Position numbers and translations under genes: made by a program. The notes below the pieces were generated by a model. The model ran no database searches. It was given only the letters and a program-made list of their open reading frames with translations, and was not told the origin of the DNA. Shown here in pieces: positions 42,854 through 50,743 of a DNA stretch of 64,000 nt. Positions within the stretch are counted from its first letter, which is position 1; every line of letters starts with the position of its first letter. This DNA comes from Lachnoclostridium sp. An131 (GTDB lineage: Bacteria > Bacillota > Clostridia > Lachnospirales > Lachnospiraceae): the NCBI RefSeq assembly GCF_002160825.1, contig NZ_NFLI01000016.1, forward strand, positions 1 to 64,000, given 5' to 3'.

Positions 42854-42965
42854 TTGGTCTGTCCTCCCTGTATCTGAATGAAGCTTTGCATTCTTGGTTT
42901 TTAGTATAGCATGTTGTCAGAGGATATGCACGGAAAAATGAGAGGACAGGTACAGGCTTCGGGGT

Positions 42966-43304
42966 TCAGCAGCATTCCCGGAGAAGGTAATCGCAGAAGA
43001 TGGCAATCAGATCTCTGGGATAGGGAACCTTATGTGACCAGGCGGAGCTTCCGGTCATCTGAATGAGAAGCTGTTCTCCGCCATTTTTCATCATGACGTC
43101 ACGAATGGTTCGGATGTCACGTTCTACGCTTGTGATGGTAGTCCTGAATTCTGATGCGACGATGATATAGATTTCTTTTTGGATGCTCTGCAGACGATCT
43201 GGGTCCTGGACGGCTAATTCCACGGAACGGATGAAGTATTGGTAGCCGCAATAGTAGTTGAACACCCCGGCCCTATGGAGCAGCAGCTGAATCTTTTGCC
43301 TCAT
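42966..43304 (-). CDS. Stand-alone Spo0A C-terminal-type DNA-binding protein
   Basis: A 112-residue protein matching only the DNA-binding domain of Spo0A: YQYFIRSVELAVQDPDRLQ, KEIYIIVASEFRTTITSVERDIR and TIRDVMMKNGG correspond to the Spo0A effector helices. No receiver domain is present, so it cannot be phosphorylated like Spo0A. It may compete for or modify control of 0A-box promoters. The start has an AGAGGGAGAA site. It appears monocistronic. Confidence 0.85.
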   Translation of the reverse strand: MRQKIQLLLHRAGVFNYYCGYQYFIRSVELAVQDPDRLQSIQKEIYIIVASEFRTTITSVERDIRTIRDVMMKNGGEQLLIQMTGSSAWSHKVPYPRDLIAIFCDYLLRECC

Positions 43305-43626
43305 AATACAAATTCTCCCTCTTTTGTGAAAATAGCAAATACGGAGAGCCGTTTGCCTGTGGAAATTATATCTTGAAAAGGATAATATTAACAGGCAATG
43401 AAGCGGAATAGACAGTAATCGACAAAAAAAGCCCCTATTTATTCAGATACTTATAGGTTCTATAAGTACTGTTCTCTGTTTTAATTGATATAATCCGAAA
43501 ATTACAATTGGATGAACAAAAAGTGGATTTACAGAGGCATAAAAGAGGATAAACAGAGTATTTTAAGGGAACAGAATGTCGGAATACTATAAAATACAGA
43601 AATATAGAAAATTGTGTATTTATCTC

Positions 43627-43655
43627 TTGTAATACCGCAGACTTCATGATACGAT
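43627..43655 (+). promoter_or_regulatory. Putative promoter of the lysine-riboswitch transcript
   Basis: TTGTAA (43627-43632), a 17-base spacer and TACGAT (43650-43655). It gives a start near 43662, about 30 bases before the riboswitch aptamer. The rest of the AT-rich stretch 43305-43626 shows no gene or element I can support. Confidence 0.55.
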
Positions 43656-43689
43656 ACGCAAAGAAGAATTATTTCAGAGATAAAAGGAA

Positions 43690-43867
43690 TGTATCATGAT
43701 AGAGGTGCGGATTTCATCAGTACTCTGCGGCAAAAGGCTCGGGAGCCGCCGGAGGGAAAAGGGGAAGCCGCCGAAGGAATCCATCAGCGTCCCGGAGCAA
43801 GGATTCCTGGGCTGCTGCAGAAGATGCAGCAGACTGTCACAGGGCTGTGGAGAGCTATCATTGGCAT
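43690..43867 (+). ncRNA. Lysine riboswitch (L box) aptamer
   Basis: Hallmark conserved blocks are present in order: tgatagaggtgcgg (43697 onward), atcagtac, gggaagccgccgaagg, and ggagagctatca at the 3' end. The P1 helix pairs tgatag (43697-43702) with ctatca (43855-43860). Rfam-type consensus residues agaggtgcg, agta and gccgccgaag are intact. It senses lysine and controls the downstream NhaC-type transporter through the terminator at 43879. A 65-codon reading frame across it is spurious. Confidence 0.95.
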
Positions 43868-43878
43868 AGAAAGACAGA

Positions 43879-43922
43879 GACCATGAACGCGCAGTCAGAT
43901 TTGTGTTCATGGCTTTTTTATT
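43879..43922 (+). terminator. Riboswitch expression-platform terminator
   Basis: Stem ccatgaac (43881-43888) with gttcatgg (43905-43912) followed by a CTTTTTTATT run. In the lysine-bound state this hairpin should form and stop transcription before the transporter gene. Confidence 0.85.
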
Positions 43923-44050
43923 GTTATGGTCAGCGGAGGCCAGGCAAAAGCGTGTGCGTCCATTTGGCTTAAATTTCATTTGAGCTCATCTGCAGCGTTC
44001 TTTGGGCGGCAGATGTCAGATAAATTCTTAAGAAAAGAGGGTAAGAGGTT

Positions 44051-45676
44051 ATGTATGTAACTGGAAAACGAAAAGGGATTGCAGCGCTGTTTCTGCTGGT
44101 AATTCTGACTGCGGGTATGGCTTTTCCAGCCCTGGCGGCTGAGACAGAGGCGGCGGAATACGTGCCTTCCATGTATGCCACCTTTTGGGCTTTGGTGCCG
44201 CCTATTGTGGCTATCGGGCTTGCGCTGATCACCAAAGAGGTGTATTCCTCTCTGTTCCTGGGAATTTTGGTGGGAGGACTCTTCTACTCGAATTTCAGCT
44301 TTGAGGGGACGGTGCTGCACGTTCTGGAGGATGGGATTGTGTCAGTGCTTTCTGATTCCTACAACGTAGGAATTCTGGTATTTTTGGTGATCCTGGGCGC
44401 CATGGTATCTTTGATGAACCGGGCCGGAGGCTCCGCGGCCTTTGGCCGATGGGCCGGGGAGCGCATCAAGAGCCGGGTGGGAGCCCAGCTCGCTACGATT
44501 GCTCTGGGTGTGCTGATTTTTATAGACGACTATTTCAACTGCCTGACTGTGGGAAGTGTTATGCGACCTGTGACAGACAAAAATCAGATCTCGCGGGCCA
44601 AGCTTGCCTACCTTATCGATGCAACAGCGGCGCCTGTCTGTATCATTGCACCCATTTCTTCCTGGGCGGCGGCTGTGACAGGCTTTGTGGAGGGAGAGGA
44701 CGGGCTGTCCCTTTTTATCCGGGCTATCCCCTATAACTTTTATGCGCTTTTGACCATTGTAATGATGATTGCCATCGCTGTGATGAACTTTGATTACGGT
44801 CCTATGAAGCTTCATGAGGATAACGCCAGAAAAGGCGATCTTTATACGACGCCGGATCGTCCCTATGCTAGTGCGGAGGCTTTGGATTCTGCAGGGGCCG
44901 GGAGTGTCAAGGATCTTCTGATTCCCATCGTGTCTCTGATCATCTGCTGCGTCGCGGGAATGCTTTATACGGGCGGATTTTTCAGCGGTACGGATTTTGT
45001 GACTGCCTTCTCCAACAGTGATGCGTCTGTGGGCCTGGCGCTTGGAAGCATGTTTGCCATGGTCATTACGGTATTTCTTTATGTGGTCCGCAAGGTGCTG
45101 TCCTTCGGGGACTGCATGGACTGCATTCCTGAGGGCTTTAAGGCCATGGTTCCTGCTATTCTGATTCTGACCTTCGCCTGGACGCTGAAGGCTATGACAG
45201 ACAGTCTGGGAGCGTCGGAATATGTGGCGGCGCTGATCAAGAGCAGCTCTGAGGGAATTGTGAATCTGCTGCCGGCTATTATTTTTGTAGTGGGATGCCT
45301 GCTGGCCTTTGCAACGGGAACCTCCTGGGGAACCTTCGGTATCCTGATTCCGATAGTAGTGGATGCCTTTTCGCAGACAAATCCGACGTTGATGACCATC
45401 GCAATCTCTGCATGTATGGCAGGAGCCGTATGCGGGGATCACTGCTCACCGATTTCAGATACGACGATTATGGCTTCGGCAGGGGCTCAGTGTAATCATG
45501 TCAACCATGTCTCTACGCAGCTTCCTTATGCCATCAGTGTGGCTGCTATTTCCTTCCTGGCCTATATCGTGGCAGGCTTCGTGCAGACGGCATGGATTGC
45601 TCTTCCGGTGGGAATTATTCTGATGCTGGCATTTCTTGTAGTGGTAAAGAGGGGTTATGGAGAGAAGAGCTCCTGA
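44051..45676 (+). CDS. NhaC family Na+/H+ antiporter-like protein, probable lysine transporter
   Basis: A 541-residue membrane protein with roughly eleven hydrophobic segments and NhaC-family motifs (GIIDDYFNCLTVGSVMRPV-type core, here LIFIDDYFNCLTVGS; CGDHCSPISDTT). It begins with a signal-peptide-like segment (LFLLVILTAGMAFPALA) that ends in AETEA. Under a lysine riboswitch it probably imports lysine, as predicted for LysW-type NhaC proteins, more than acting as a sodium/proton antiporter. The ATG at 44051 has an AAGAGG site. Confidence 0.85.
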   Translation: MYVTGKRKGIAALFLLVILTAGMAFPALAAETEAAEYVPSMYATFWALVPPIVAIGLALITKEVYSSLFLGILVGGLFYSNFSFEGTVLHVLEDGIVSVLSDSYNVGILVFLVILGAMVSLMNRAGGSAAFGRWAGERIKSRVGAQLATIALGVLIFIDDYFNCLTVGSVMRPVTDKNQISRAKLAYLIDATAAPVCIIAPISSWAAAVTGFVEGEDGLSLFIRAIPYNFYALLTIVMMIAIAVMNFDYGPMKLHEDNARKGDLYTTPDRPYASAEALDSAGAGSVKDLLIPIVSLIICCVAGMLYTGGFFSGTDFVTAFSNSDASVGLALGSMFAMVITVFLYVVRKVLSFGDCMDCIPEGFKAMVPAILILTFAWTLKAMTDSLGASEYVAALIKSSSEGIVNLLPAIIFVVGCLLAFATGTSWGTFGILIPIVVDAFSQTNPTLMTIAISACMAGAVCGDHCSPISDTTIMASAGAQCNHVNHVSTQLPYAISVAAISFLAYIVAGFVQTAWIALPVGIILMLAFLVVVKRGYGEKSS

Positions 45677-45728
45677 TATTTCTGTAAACGGCTTTCTTTG
45701 CTGGCGGTTCCGATAAAATTGGAAAAAA

Positions 45729-45780
45729 CAAAGGGCGCGCAGAATCATTTGGTCTAACGATTCTGCACGCCCTTTGTTTT
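45729..45780 (+). terminator. Terminator after the NhaC-type transporter
   Basis: Arms caaagggcgcgcagaatca and tgattctgcacgccctttg-like segments (45729-45747 and 45759-45776, one or two mismatches) followed by TTTTAAAAAA. Nothing else is seen between here and the integrase-tail-like repeat at 45866. Confidence 0.8.
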
Positions 45781-45962
45781 AAAAAAGAAAAAGATGGCTG
45801 ACAACGACCATCTTTTGAAAGAACGGCTTTAAATGCCGTGTTCTATAATACAGCATTTCTTCAAATCCTGTTTGACTACATTTTGACTACATGGATATAA
45901 ATAACAATCAGAAAGGAGAAATCGTTCAGCATGGTATCGGTCTTAAACACTTCTGCTATTCA

Positions 45963-46175
45963 TCAGAAAACATTATCGTCTGGATAATGCGTCATAATAT
46001 CTTCAACGTTACAATTCAAAATATTACACAATTTACCTATGGTGTTTACTTCTACATTCTTATTATGTCTTAGTCTGTTTAGTTGGGAATGATTCATATG
46101 ATAACGAGTATACAAATCATATTGAGTAATTCCCTTAGACTTCATTGTTTCCCACAACTTGTCATATTTTATCAT
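45963..46175 (-). CDS. XRE family (Cro/CI-type) helix-turn-helix regulator
   Basis: A 70-residue single-domain protein with the HTH_XRE pattern GITQYDLYTRYHMNHSQLNR and the turn/last helix VNTIGKLCNILNCNVEDIM. Such small regulators usually control mobile elements or toxin-antitoxin genes. Base composition is clearly AT-richer than the surrounding chromosome. It lies inside the block bounded by the tcctgtttgactacat repeats. Ribosome binding is weak. Confidence 0.8.
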   Translation of the reverse strand: MIKYDKLWETMKSKGITQYDLYTRYHMNHSQLNRLRHNKNVEVNTIGKLCNILNCNVEDIMTHYPDDNVF

Positions 46176-46592
46176 TTCACGCTTTTCCGCTTTCTTACAG
46201 TATTTGTATTCATTACCATTGTTGTTAGTTTGCTTTACTTACAATACGGACGTGACGTTAAAGTGGAAACAGGTAGTTTAAATTGCTCCAGTGAATTTTA
46301 TGAGCAAAAATTGAATGTTATAGCGAATAAGCTCTTTGTTTCAAATAAAGAAAAGTTTGCTGAAAAAATGATAGAACGATGTATAGATAACACTTTTCAT
46401 GAGGTGCGTTTTTCGTATGACATAACAGGATATCCAAATAGAATATATATTTCTGTTTATCCAAATGAATTAAGTCGAAAGCTTGGTGTTAATCATTTTA
46501 CAATTTTATATCGAGCAGGCACAGAAAGTGATTACGTCTACAATGTCAAAGACCACCCGGAAATGTTCAAAATCAAGATTGAAACCGAATGA
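46083..46592 (+). CDS. Unclassified protein or gene remnant in the AT-rich block
   Basis: The C-terminal 100 or so residues (QYGRDVKVETGSLNCSSEF to the end) look like a real, conserved-type sequence. The first ~50 codons run antisense to the XRE gene, so they may not be coding. No ribosome binding site or start codon is convincing upstream of 46240. It may be a 5'-truncated gene. I do not recognise a family. Confidence 0.35.
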   Translation: MGMIHMITSIQIILSNSLRLHCFPQLVIFYHFTLFRFLTVFVFITIVVSLLYLQYGRDVKVETGSLNCSSEFYEQKLNVIANKLFVSNKEKFAEKMIERCIDNTFHEVRFSYDITGYPNRIYISVYPNELSRKLGVNHFTILYRAGTESDYVYNVKDHPEMFKIKIETE

Positions 46593-46683
46593 CAGTATTA
46601 TATTAGAGTGATATAATGTTGTAGGAAAAAGTTGATAAAATTGGAAGTTGTGGTGGAAAAGAAATAAACAAGGGGAATGAATA

Positions 46684-47508
46684 ATGTCAGTACAAATAGA
46701 TTTTGAAAAAGAATTTGAAGCAGAAGAATATGAAATGCTTATTTTAGTACAATCATCATGTAAAGGGGCAGTAATCATAAAAGATATGTTGAAACCATCT
46801 GTTGATTTTTTTGCGTCCATAGATTTGCGTACAGGTCAGTTCTCTCATGAGAAAGGTCGTCTTGAATGGCTTATAAAAAATGACAATGCTCGTAAGGGAT
46901 GGGGGTATGAATTTGAACAATTCGGTATTTATCGTGTCACTGTCAGAAAATGTATACCACAAGATCAGACACAATATATGAACAATAGATATATGCTTAT
47001 CAATGTGCTTGAAGAAAATGCTTCAAATGAAAAATTGGAGACTTTGAAAGAATATTATTCTAAACCAATTTCTATAGAAAATGAATTAGGTTCTTTTGCC
47101 TTAGATAGAGAATTTTCATGGTTTGAAGGAATTGTCAATTGGAATGGAGTAGAAGCACATGTCTATTTAGAAACCGATGAGGAGGATGGAGATACAGCCA
47201 AACAGGCAATGAAGGTATTAAAAAGGGTAGTAGATAATATTGTGGAGAATGATATAAAGTACCGTGAATTTGCGGCAGAAGAACTCACAGAACTGGCAAA
47301 TGAATGGATGGACGCATCAGATGAAATTGATACAGAAGAAATCACAAAAGAGATATTTATGAAGCGTATGGAAATGAGTGAAATAATGGTTAGCTCAAAT
47401 GGAAGTTTATCTTTGTTTTACGATGATGATGATATGTTCTGGGGACATGTTATTGAAATAGAGGTTGATCCAAGTGGAGAGATTATAAGTGCTCAGATAG
47501 CAGGATGA
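46684..47508 (+). CDS. DUF2262 domain protein
   Basis: A 274-residue acidic cytoplasmic protein. The C-terminal domain (AAEELTELANEWMD, then EIMVSSNGSLSLFYDDDDMFWGHVI and IEVDPSGEIISAQIAG) matches DUF2262. That domain is known from bacterial accessory genes and has been linked with immunity-type proteins. The N-terminal region is unclassified. Start has an AAGGGGAAT site. It lies in the AT-rich insert, and its stop is directly abutted by a truncated Nudix fragment. Confidence 0.8.
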   Translation: MSVQIDFEKEFEAEEYEMLILVQSSCKGAVIIKDMLKPSVDFFASIDLRTGQFSHEKGRLEWLIKNDNARKGWGYEFEQFGIYRVTVRKCIPQDQTQYMNNRYMLINVLEENASNEKLETLKEYYSKPISIENELGSFALDREFSWFEGIVNWNGVEAHVYLETDEEDGDTAKQAMKVLKRVVDNIVENDIKYREFAAEELTELANEWMDASDEIDTEEITKEIFMKRMEMSEIMVSSNGSLSLFYDDDDMFWGHVIEIEVDPSGEIISAQIAG

Positions 47509-47634
47509 CTTGATTCTTCCGGTGGTTCTGTTGAAATTGACGAATATGTTGAGGATTGTGCAAAAAGGGAGCTATTTGAGGAAATAGGTATCATAGCGGA
47601 AGAATTGGAGGTTGTGGGAGAGAATATGATATGA
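47509..47634 (+). pseudogene. Truncated Nudix hydrolase remnant
   Basis: A 41-codon open stretch without a start, beginning right after the DUF2262 stop in the same frame. It contains a perfect Nudix box: Gly, five residues, Glu, seven residues, RELFEEIGI (GGSVEIDEYVEDCAK then RELFEEIG). The N-terminal and C-terminal parts of a normal Nudix enzyme are missing. The junction at about 47505-47515 looks like a recombination scar. Confidence 0.7.
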
Positions 47635-47699
47635 ATTTAACATATAAGAGAGCAACGAAAAATAAAGAAAAGCAGATTGAAAATGTTATCTCATTTTAG
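47631..47699 (+). pseudogene. Possible truncated GNAT acetyltransferase N-terminus
   Basis: A 22-codon frame starting at an ATG that overlaps the Nudix stop (ATGA). The peptide MNLTYKRATKNKEKQI resembles the first strand of some GNAT acetyltransferases, then stops. Such overlaps are usual in operons, so it seems to be the surviving start of a gene lost when the repeat at 47707 was formed. Evidence is thin. Confidence 0.35.
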
Positions 47700-47744
47700 G
47701 AATGATTCCTGTTTGACTACATACTTGACTACATAGGATTTTTT

Positions 47745-47796
47745 CAAAAAATGAAAAGTGCCGGAAGCCTTGAAAAATCAAGGCTTCCGGCACTTT
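47745..47796 (-). terminator. Terminator downstream of tRNA-Trp
   Basis: A perfect 19-pair stem (47755-47773 with 47778-47796, around aaaa) reading gccggaagccttga and its complement. On the minus strand a T-rich tail (cttttcatttttt) follows, which suits the tRNA transcript. Confidence 0.85.
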
Positions 47797-47802
47797 CTGA
47801 AG

Positions 47803-47873
47803 CAGGGGATGAGAGAATCGAACTCCCACTAAGGGTTTTGGAGACCCCTGTCATGCCATTTGACCAATCCCCT
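47803..47873 (-). tRNA. tRNA-Trp (CCA)
   Basis: A full cloverleaf on the minus strand. The acceptor aggggat pairs with atcccct, discriminator G; the D stem is gtca/tgac; the anticodon stem is ggggt/accct around ctCCAaa; and the T stem gggag/ctctc encloses ttcgatt. The anticodon CCA is at 47839-47841. The terminal CCA is not encoded. It borders the AT-rich insert and is the usual kind of integration target. Confidence 0.93.
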
Positions 47874-47950
47874 GTGTGAAACGTACCTATTATTTATAGC
47901 ATAGACCCTTCTCAATGTCAAGCAAATCTTTTGAAAGAATTTAATCCCTG

Positions 47951-48017
47951 TACTATTTTTAATTGAATAGTATTTATATATTTTTAGTACTTGACAATAC
48001 ATAGTAGTTGGTATAAT
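47951..48017 (+). promoter_or_regulatory. Putative promoter and inverted repeat of the PadR operon
   Basis: TTGACA (47991-47996), a short 15-base spacer and TATAAT (48012-48017) with an extended -10 TGG before it. An inverted repeat tactatt / aatagta (47951-47957 and 47966-47972) lies upstream and could be a PadR operator. Confidence 0.6.
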
Positions 48018-48070
48018 CTAATATCAGAGAAGAGCATAAACCTATGAGGCGGCAGGCGGGGAGGGATTGT

Positions 48071-48394
48071 ATGAACCCACAGTTTAAAAAAGGAGTGCTG
48101 GAGCTCATTGTGCTGGAATGTGTAAGGCGGAAGGACAGATATGGCTATGAGCTTGTGGAGGAGGTTTCCAAGGTCATAGATGTAAATGAAGGAACCATTT
48201 ATCCGCTTTTGAAGCGTCTGACGAATGAACATTATTTCGAGACGTACCTGAGAGAATCATCAGAGGGACCGCCCAGAAAATATTATCATCTGACAGCGGC
48301 AGGGATCCTGTATCGGGATTCGCTGGAGGCCGAATGGGAAGAGTTCCAGCAGCAGGTCAGCAGATTTTTAGAGGAGGGCAGGACATATGAATAA
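48071..48394 (+). CDS. PadR family transcriptional regulator
   Basis: A 107-residue winged-helix regulator: FKKGVLELIVLECVRRKDRYGYEL and NEGTIYPLLKRLTNEHYFETYL, followed by PPRKYYHLTAAG, are PadR signatures. The ATG has a GGGAGGGA site; an in-frame ATG at 48044 is less likely. It overlaps the DUF1700 gene by eight bases. PadR-DUF1700 pairs are common in Firmicutes and usually respond to envelope stress or antibiotics. Confidence 0.93.
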   Translation: MNPQFKKGVLELIVLECVRRKDRYGYELVEEVSKVIDVNEGTIYPLLKRLTNEHYFETYLRESSEGPPRKYYHLTAAGILYRDSLEAEWEEFQQQVSRFLEEGRTYE

Positions 48395-49319
48395 AGAAAC
48401 ATTTCTGGAAGAGCTTCGGGGGTGCCTGGAGGTCCTGGAGGACCAGGAGCAGCAGGATATTTTGGAAGAATACGCGCAGCATATCGACATCAAAATACAG
48501 AATGGACAGAGTGAGGAGGACGCGATCCGCGATTTTGGACCGTTAAAGGAGCTGGCGGCAGAGATCCTGGAGGCTTATCATGTGAAACCGGAATTTGGGG
48601 AGGGCAGAGGAAGAAAAGGGCTCCCGGGAATCGGAAGCGTGAATCTGAAAGCAGGAGAGAAAAAGCTCCGTGGCTTTGGGACAGCTTTAAGGAACGGACT
48701 GGCGGCGGCCGGGAATGGAATCGGAAGAGCTTTCCGAAGCGTGGGGCGTGCAGGAAAGAGATTTTTTTGCTGGATTGCAAGTCCTTTTCGCAAAAGAAGA
48801 GAGGCGGGAGAGGGCAGGCAGGATGGCGCGGCGGAAATTCCGGAGATAAACCGGACGGAAAGGGCCGAAGCCGGGAAGGCAGCGCCTTACGGTTTTCTGA
48901 AAAAGCTGGGGCATGGAATCGGAAGCCTGATTTGCTGGTTTCTGAGGCTGTGCTGGAATATTTTCTGGCTGTTTTTTGCTCTGTGTACAGGCTGCTTTGC
49001 ACTGGCTGCCCTGTTTGGGTTCGGGATGATGCTGATCCTGCTGTTCCAGGAATATCCGCTTGGTGGAGCGACGCTGGTATGCCTGGGCTGCTTTCTGGCA
49101 GGAGGAAGCATGGCAGGTATCTGTATGAGCCTGATCCGCCGGAAGGAGCAGAAGAAGGAAGCGGATAAAGGACCAGGCAAGGAACCGGCAGAAGGGCAGG
49201 CAGGTGTCAGCTCGGGAGCTGGAGCAGAGCTGGAGACAAAGGAAGCGCCTGAAGAATCAGAACCGGAAAATGATGGGGACAGAGAGCCGGAGGAAGAATG
49301 GCAGGAGGTGCAGAAATGA
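48387..49319 (+). CDS. DUF1700 family membrane protein
   Basis: A 310-residue protein. The N-terminal HAAS-like helical part (FLEELRGCLEVLEDQEQQDI, DAIRDFGPLKELAAEILEAYH) defines DUF1700. A Gly/Arg-rich middle region follows, then two or three membrane helices (LICWFLRLCWNIFWLFFAL; CFALAALFGFGMMLILLF; LVCLGCFLAGGSMAGICMSL). The acidic Glu/Pro-rich C-terminus is probably cytoplasmic. It is co-translated with PadR and the next gene. Confidence 0.87.
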   Translation: MNKETFLEELRGCLEVLEDQEQQDILEEYAQHIDIKIQNGQSEEDAIRDFGPLKELAAEILEAYHVKPEFGEGRGRKGLPGIGSVNLKAGEKKLRGFGTALRNGLAAAGNGIGRAFRSVGRAGKRFFCWIASPFRKRREAGEGRQDGAAEIPEINRTERAEAGKAAPYGFLKKLGHGIGSLICWFLRLCWNIFWLFFALCTGCFALAALFGFGMMLILLFQEYPLGGATLVCLGCFLAGGSMAGICMSLIRRKEQKKEADKGPGKEPAEGQAGVSSGAGAELETKEAPEESEPENDGDREPEEEWQEVQK

Positions 49320-49870
49320 GAAGATGTCATAAAATACTGCTTGGGGTGCTCTGCGGCGGCGTGCTGCTGTGCGGGATTGGAACAGGAGCCGCCCTTGTGG
49401 AATTTTCATCCCTTGCATATGCGGGGGAGCGTACGATAGGCGAAGTCAGAATGGAAACAGTTACGCTGGAGGAAGAGATTGATCCGGAGGCAGGAACGTG
49501 GCACCTGGCTGACAGCTTTCCCTGGTCTGCAGAAATAGGGCTTGAGACAGATGAAACAGTGCCGGAGAATACCGTCCGTTTTCAGGTGACCTACAATGCG
49601 GCCCGGGTTACGCCGCAGGTACAGGCTTCTGTCTACACAAATGAGTATTGGGATGAAAATGATGAATATGTGACAGAGGAGTACCCGGTATTGGAGCTGT
49701 ATTGCCTTTGGGAGCATCAGGATGACATGAAGCTTTTTATGGAGCTTAAGGATCAGTTTCTTGCGGATTTGAAGGAGGGGAAGATAGCGTCCTATCAGGA
49801 GCCGGTATATGTGGAGCGTGTAGAAATCCGGATCAATCCGGCCAACGAAGACGACGTCGATTTCTCCTGA
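49316..49870 (+). CDS. Secreted or membrane-anchored protein of the PadR-DUF1700 operon
   Basis: A 184-residue protein with a signal-anchor-like N-terminus (ILLGVLCGGVLLCGIGTGAAL). The exported domain is acidic and Tyr-rich (SVYTNEYWDENDEYVTEEYP); an exact family was not recognised, but the place after PadR-DUF1700 resembles DUF4097-type adhesin-like partners. It overlaps the previous gene by ATGA. No catalytic motif is seen. Confidence 0.65.
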   Translation: MRRCHKILLGVLCGGVLLCGIGTGAALVEFSSLAYAGERTIGEVRMETVTLEEEIDPEAGTWHLADSFPWSAEIGLETDETVPENTVRFQVTYNAARVTPQVQASVYTNEYWDENDEYVTEEYPVLELYCLWEHQDDMKLFMELKDQFLADLKEGKIASYQEPVYVERVEIRINPANEDDVDFS

Positions 49871-49886
49871 CAGGCAGCCGTAAGAA

Positions 49887-49922
49887 TTTTGTAAGAAATC
49901 CCACGGAGCTTTTGTAAGAAAT
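49887..49922. promoter_or_regulatory. Direct repeats upstream of the two-component genes
   Basis: ttttgtaagaaat occurs at 49887-49899 and 49910-49922, 23 bases apart (about two helical turns), with an extra taagaat just upstream. OmpR-family response regulators bind direct repeats of this sort, so autoregulation by the adjacent regulator is likely. Confidence 0.5.
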
Positions 49923-50032
49923 TTGGTTTATTCTGTGACCATACCTGAAAGCGCGCAAAATATATGTTCGGTCCGAGTGCAGATTCCGGGCTGAAAAGCA
50001 GGTATGGAGACAGAAAAAGGAGACGGAACGAG

Positions 50033-50743
50033 ATGAACGAATGTGTGCTGGTGGTGGATGATGACCGGGAGATCGTAAAAGCGATAGCGCTGCTGCTGGA
50101 AAAGGAGGGCTATCAGGTACTGAAGGCCTACGACGGCCTGGAGGCGCAGGAGCTTGCGGCAGAGAAGCCGGTCCGGCTGATTATCATGGATGTGATGATG
50201 CCGCGCCTGGATGGATTGTCGGCGGTCATGAAAATCAGGGAACGAAAAAATATCCCGATTATTGTTCTGAGCGCAAAGAGCGAGGAGACGGATAAGATCC
50301 TCGGGCTTTCCATGGGAGCGGACGATTATGTGGCGAAGCCTTTTTCTCCCCAGGAGCTTGCGGCCAGAGTAAAGAGCCATCTTCGGCGCTATACGATGCT
50401 TGGCGATATTCATGCGGAATCCATGGAAGACAGCATTCAAAACGGACGCCTCTGCTACCGGCTTTCTGAGCGGACGCTTTACGCGGACGGAGAGCCGGTG
50501 AGGCTGACAGCCACAGAGACAAGGATTGTGGAGCTGCTGATGAGAAATCTGGGCCGGATCTTTCCGGCAGAGGAGATCTACAGCCGTGTCTGGGAGGAAG
50601 AGGCTTTTTCCGCAGAGAATACGGTCATGGTCCATATCCGGCGCATTCGGGAAAAGATCGAGCTTAATCCGAAAAAACCAGAATATTTGAAGGTGGTGTG
50701 GGGAATTGGATACAAAATGGAAAAAATGCAGGATTATCGTTAG
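50033..50743 (+). CDS. OmpR-family response regulator (VanR-like)
   Basis: A 236-residue regulator. The receiver has the acidic pocket VVDDD (Asp9-11) and phospho-acceptor Asp53 in IIMDVMMPRLDG, with the later Lys in YVAKPFSPQEL. The C-terminal winged helix includes TATETRIVELLMRNLG and VMVHIRRIREKIE. The kinase gene starts inside its final codons (38-base overlap), so the pair is cognate. ATG at 50033 has a GGAGACGG site. Confidence 0.94.
   Translation: MNECVLVVDDDREIVKAIALLLEKEGYQVLKAYDGLEAQELAAEKPVRLIIMDVMMPRLDGLSAVMKIRERKNIPIIVLSAKSEETDKILGLSMGADDYVAKPFSPQELAARVKSHLRRYTMLGDIHAESMEDSIQNGRLCYRLSERTLYADGEPVRLTATETRIVELLMRNLGRIFPAEEIYSRVWEEEAFSAENTVMVHIRRIREKIELNPKKPEYLKVVWGIGYKMEKMQDYR

Larger units (their letters stand above)
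45866..47722. repeat. Near-identical direct repeats flanking an AT-rich insert
   Basis: tcctgtttgactacat occurs at 45866-45881 and again at 47707-47722, and each is followed by a second ttgactacat. On the minus strand each can be read as an integrase-like C-terminal tail (NVVKQD.. and ..YVVKQE..). They look like remnant attachment sites or integrase ends bounding the AT-rich block of about 1.84 kb, beside tRNA-Trp. No full integrase is present. Confidence 0.45.

Noticed and set aside
43689-43886. A 65-codon plus-strand reading frame
   Set aside because: It lies entirely within the lysine riboswitch; the conservation there is RNA structure, not protein.
45866-47722. Intact prophage or integrative element
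   Set aside because: There is no integrase, replication or structural gene; only a regulator, one DUF2262 gene and broken fragments remain.
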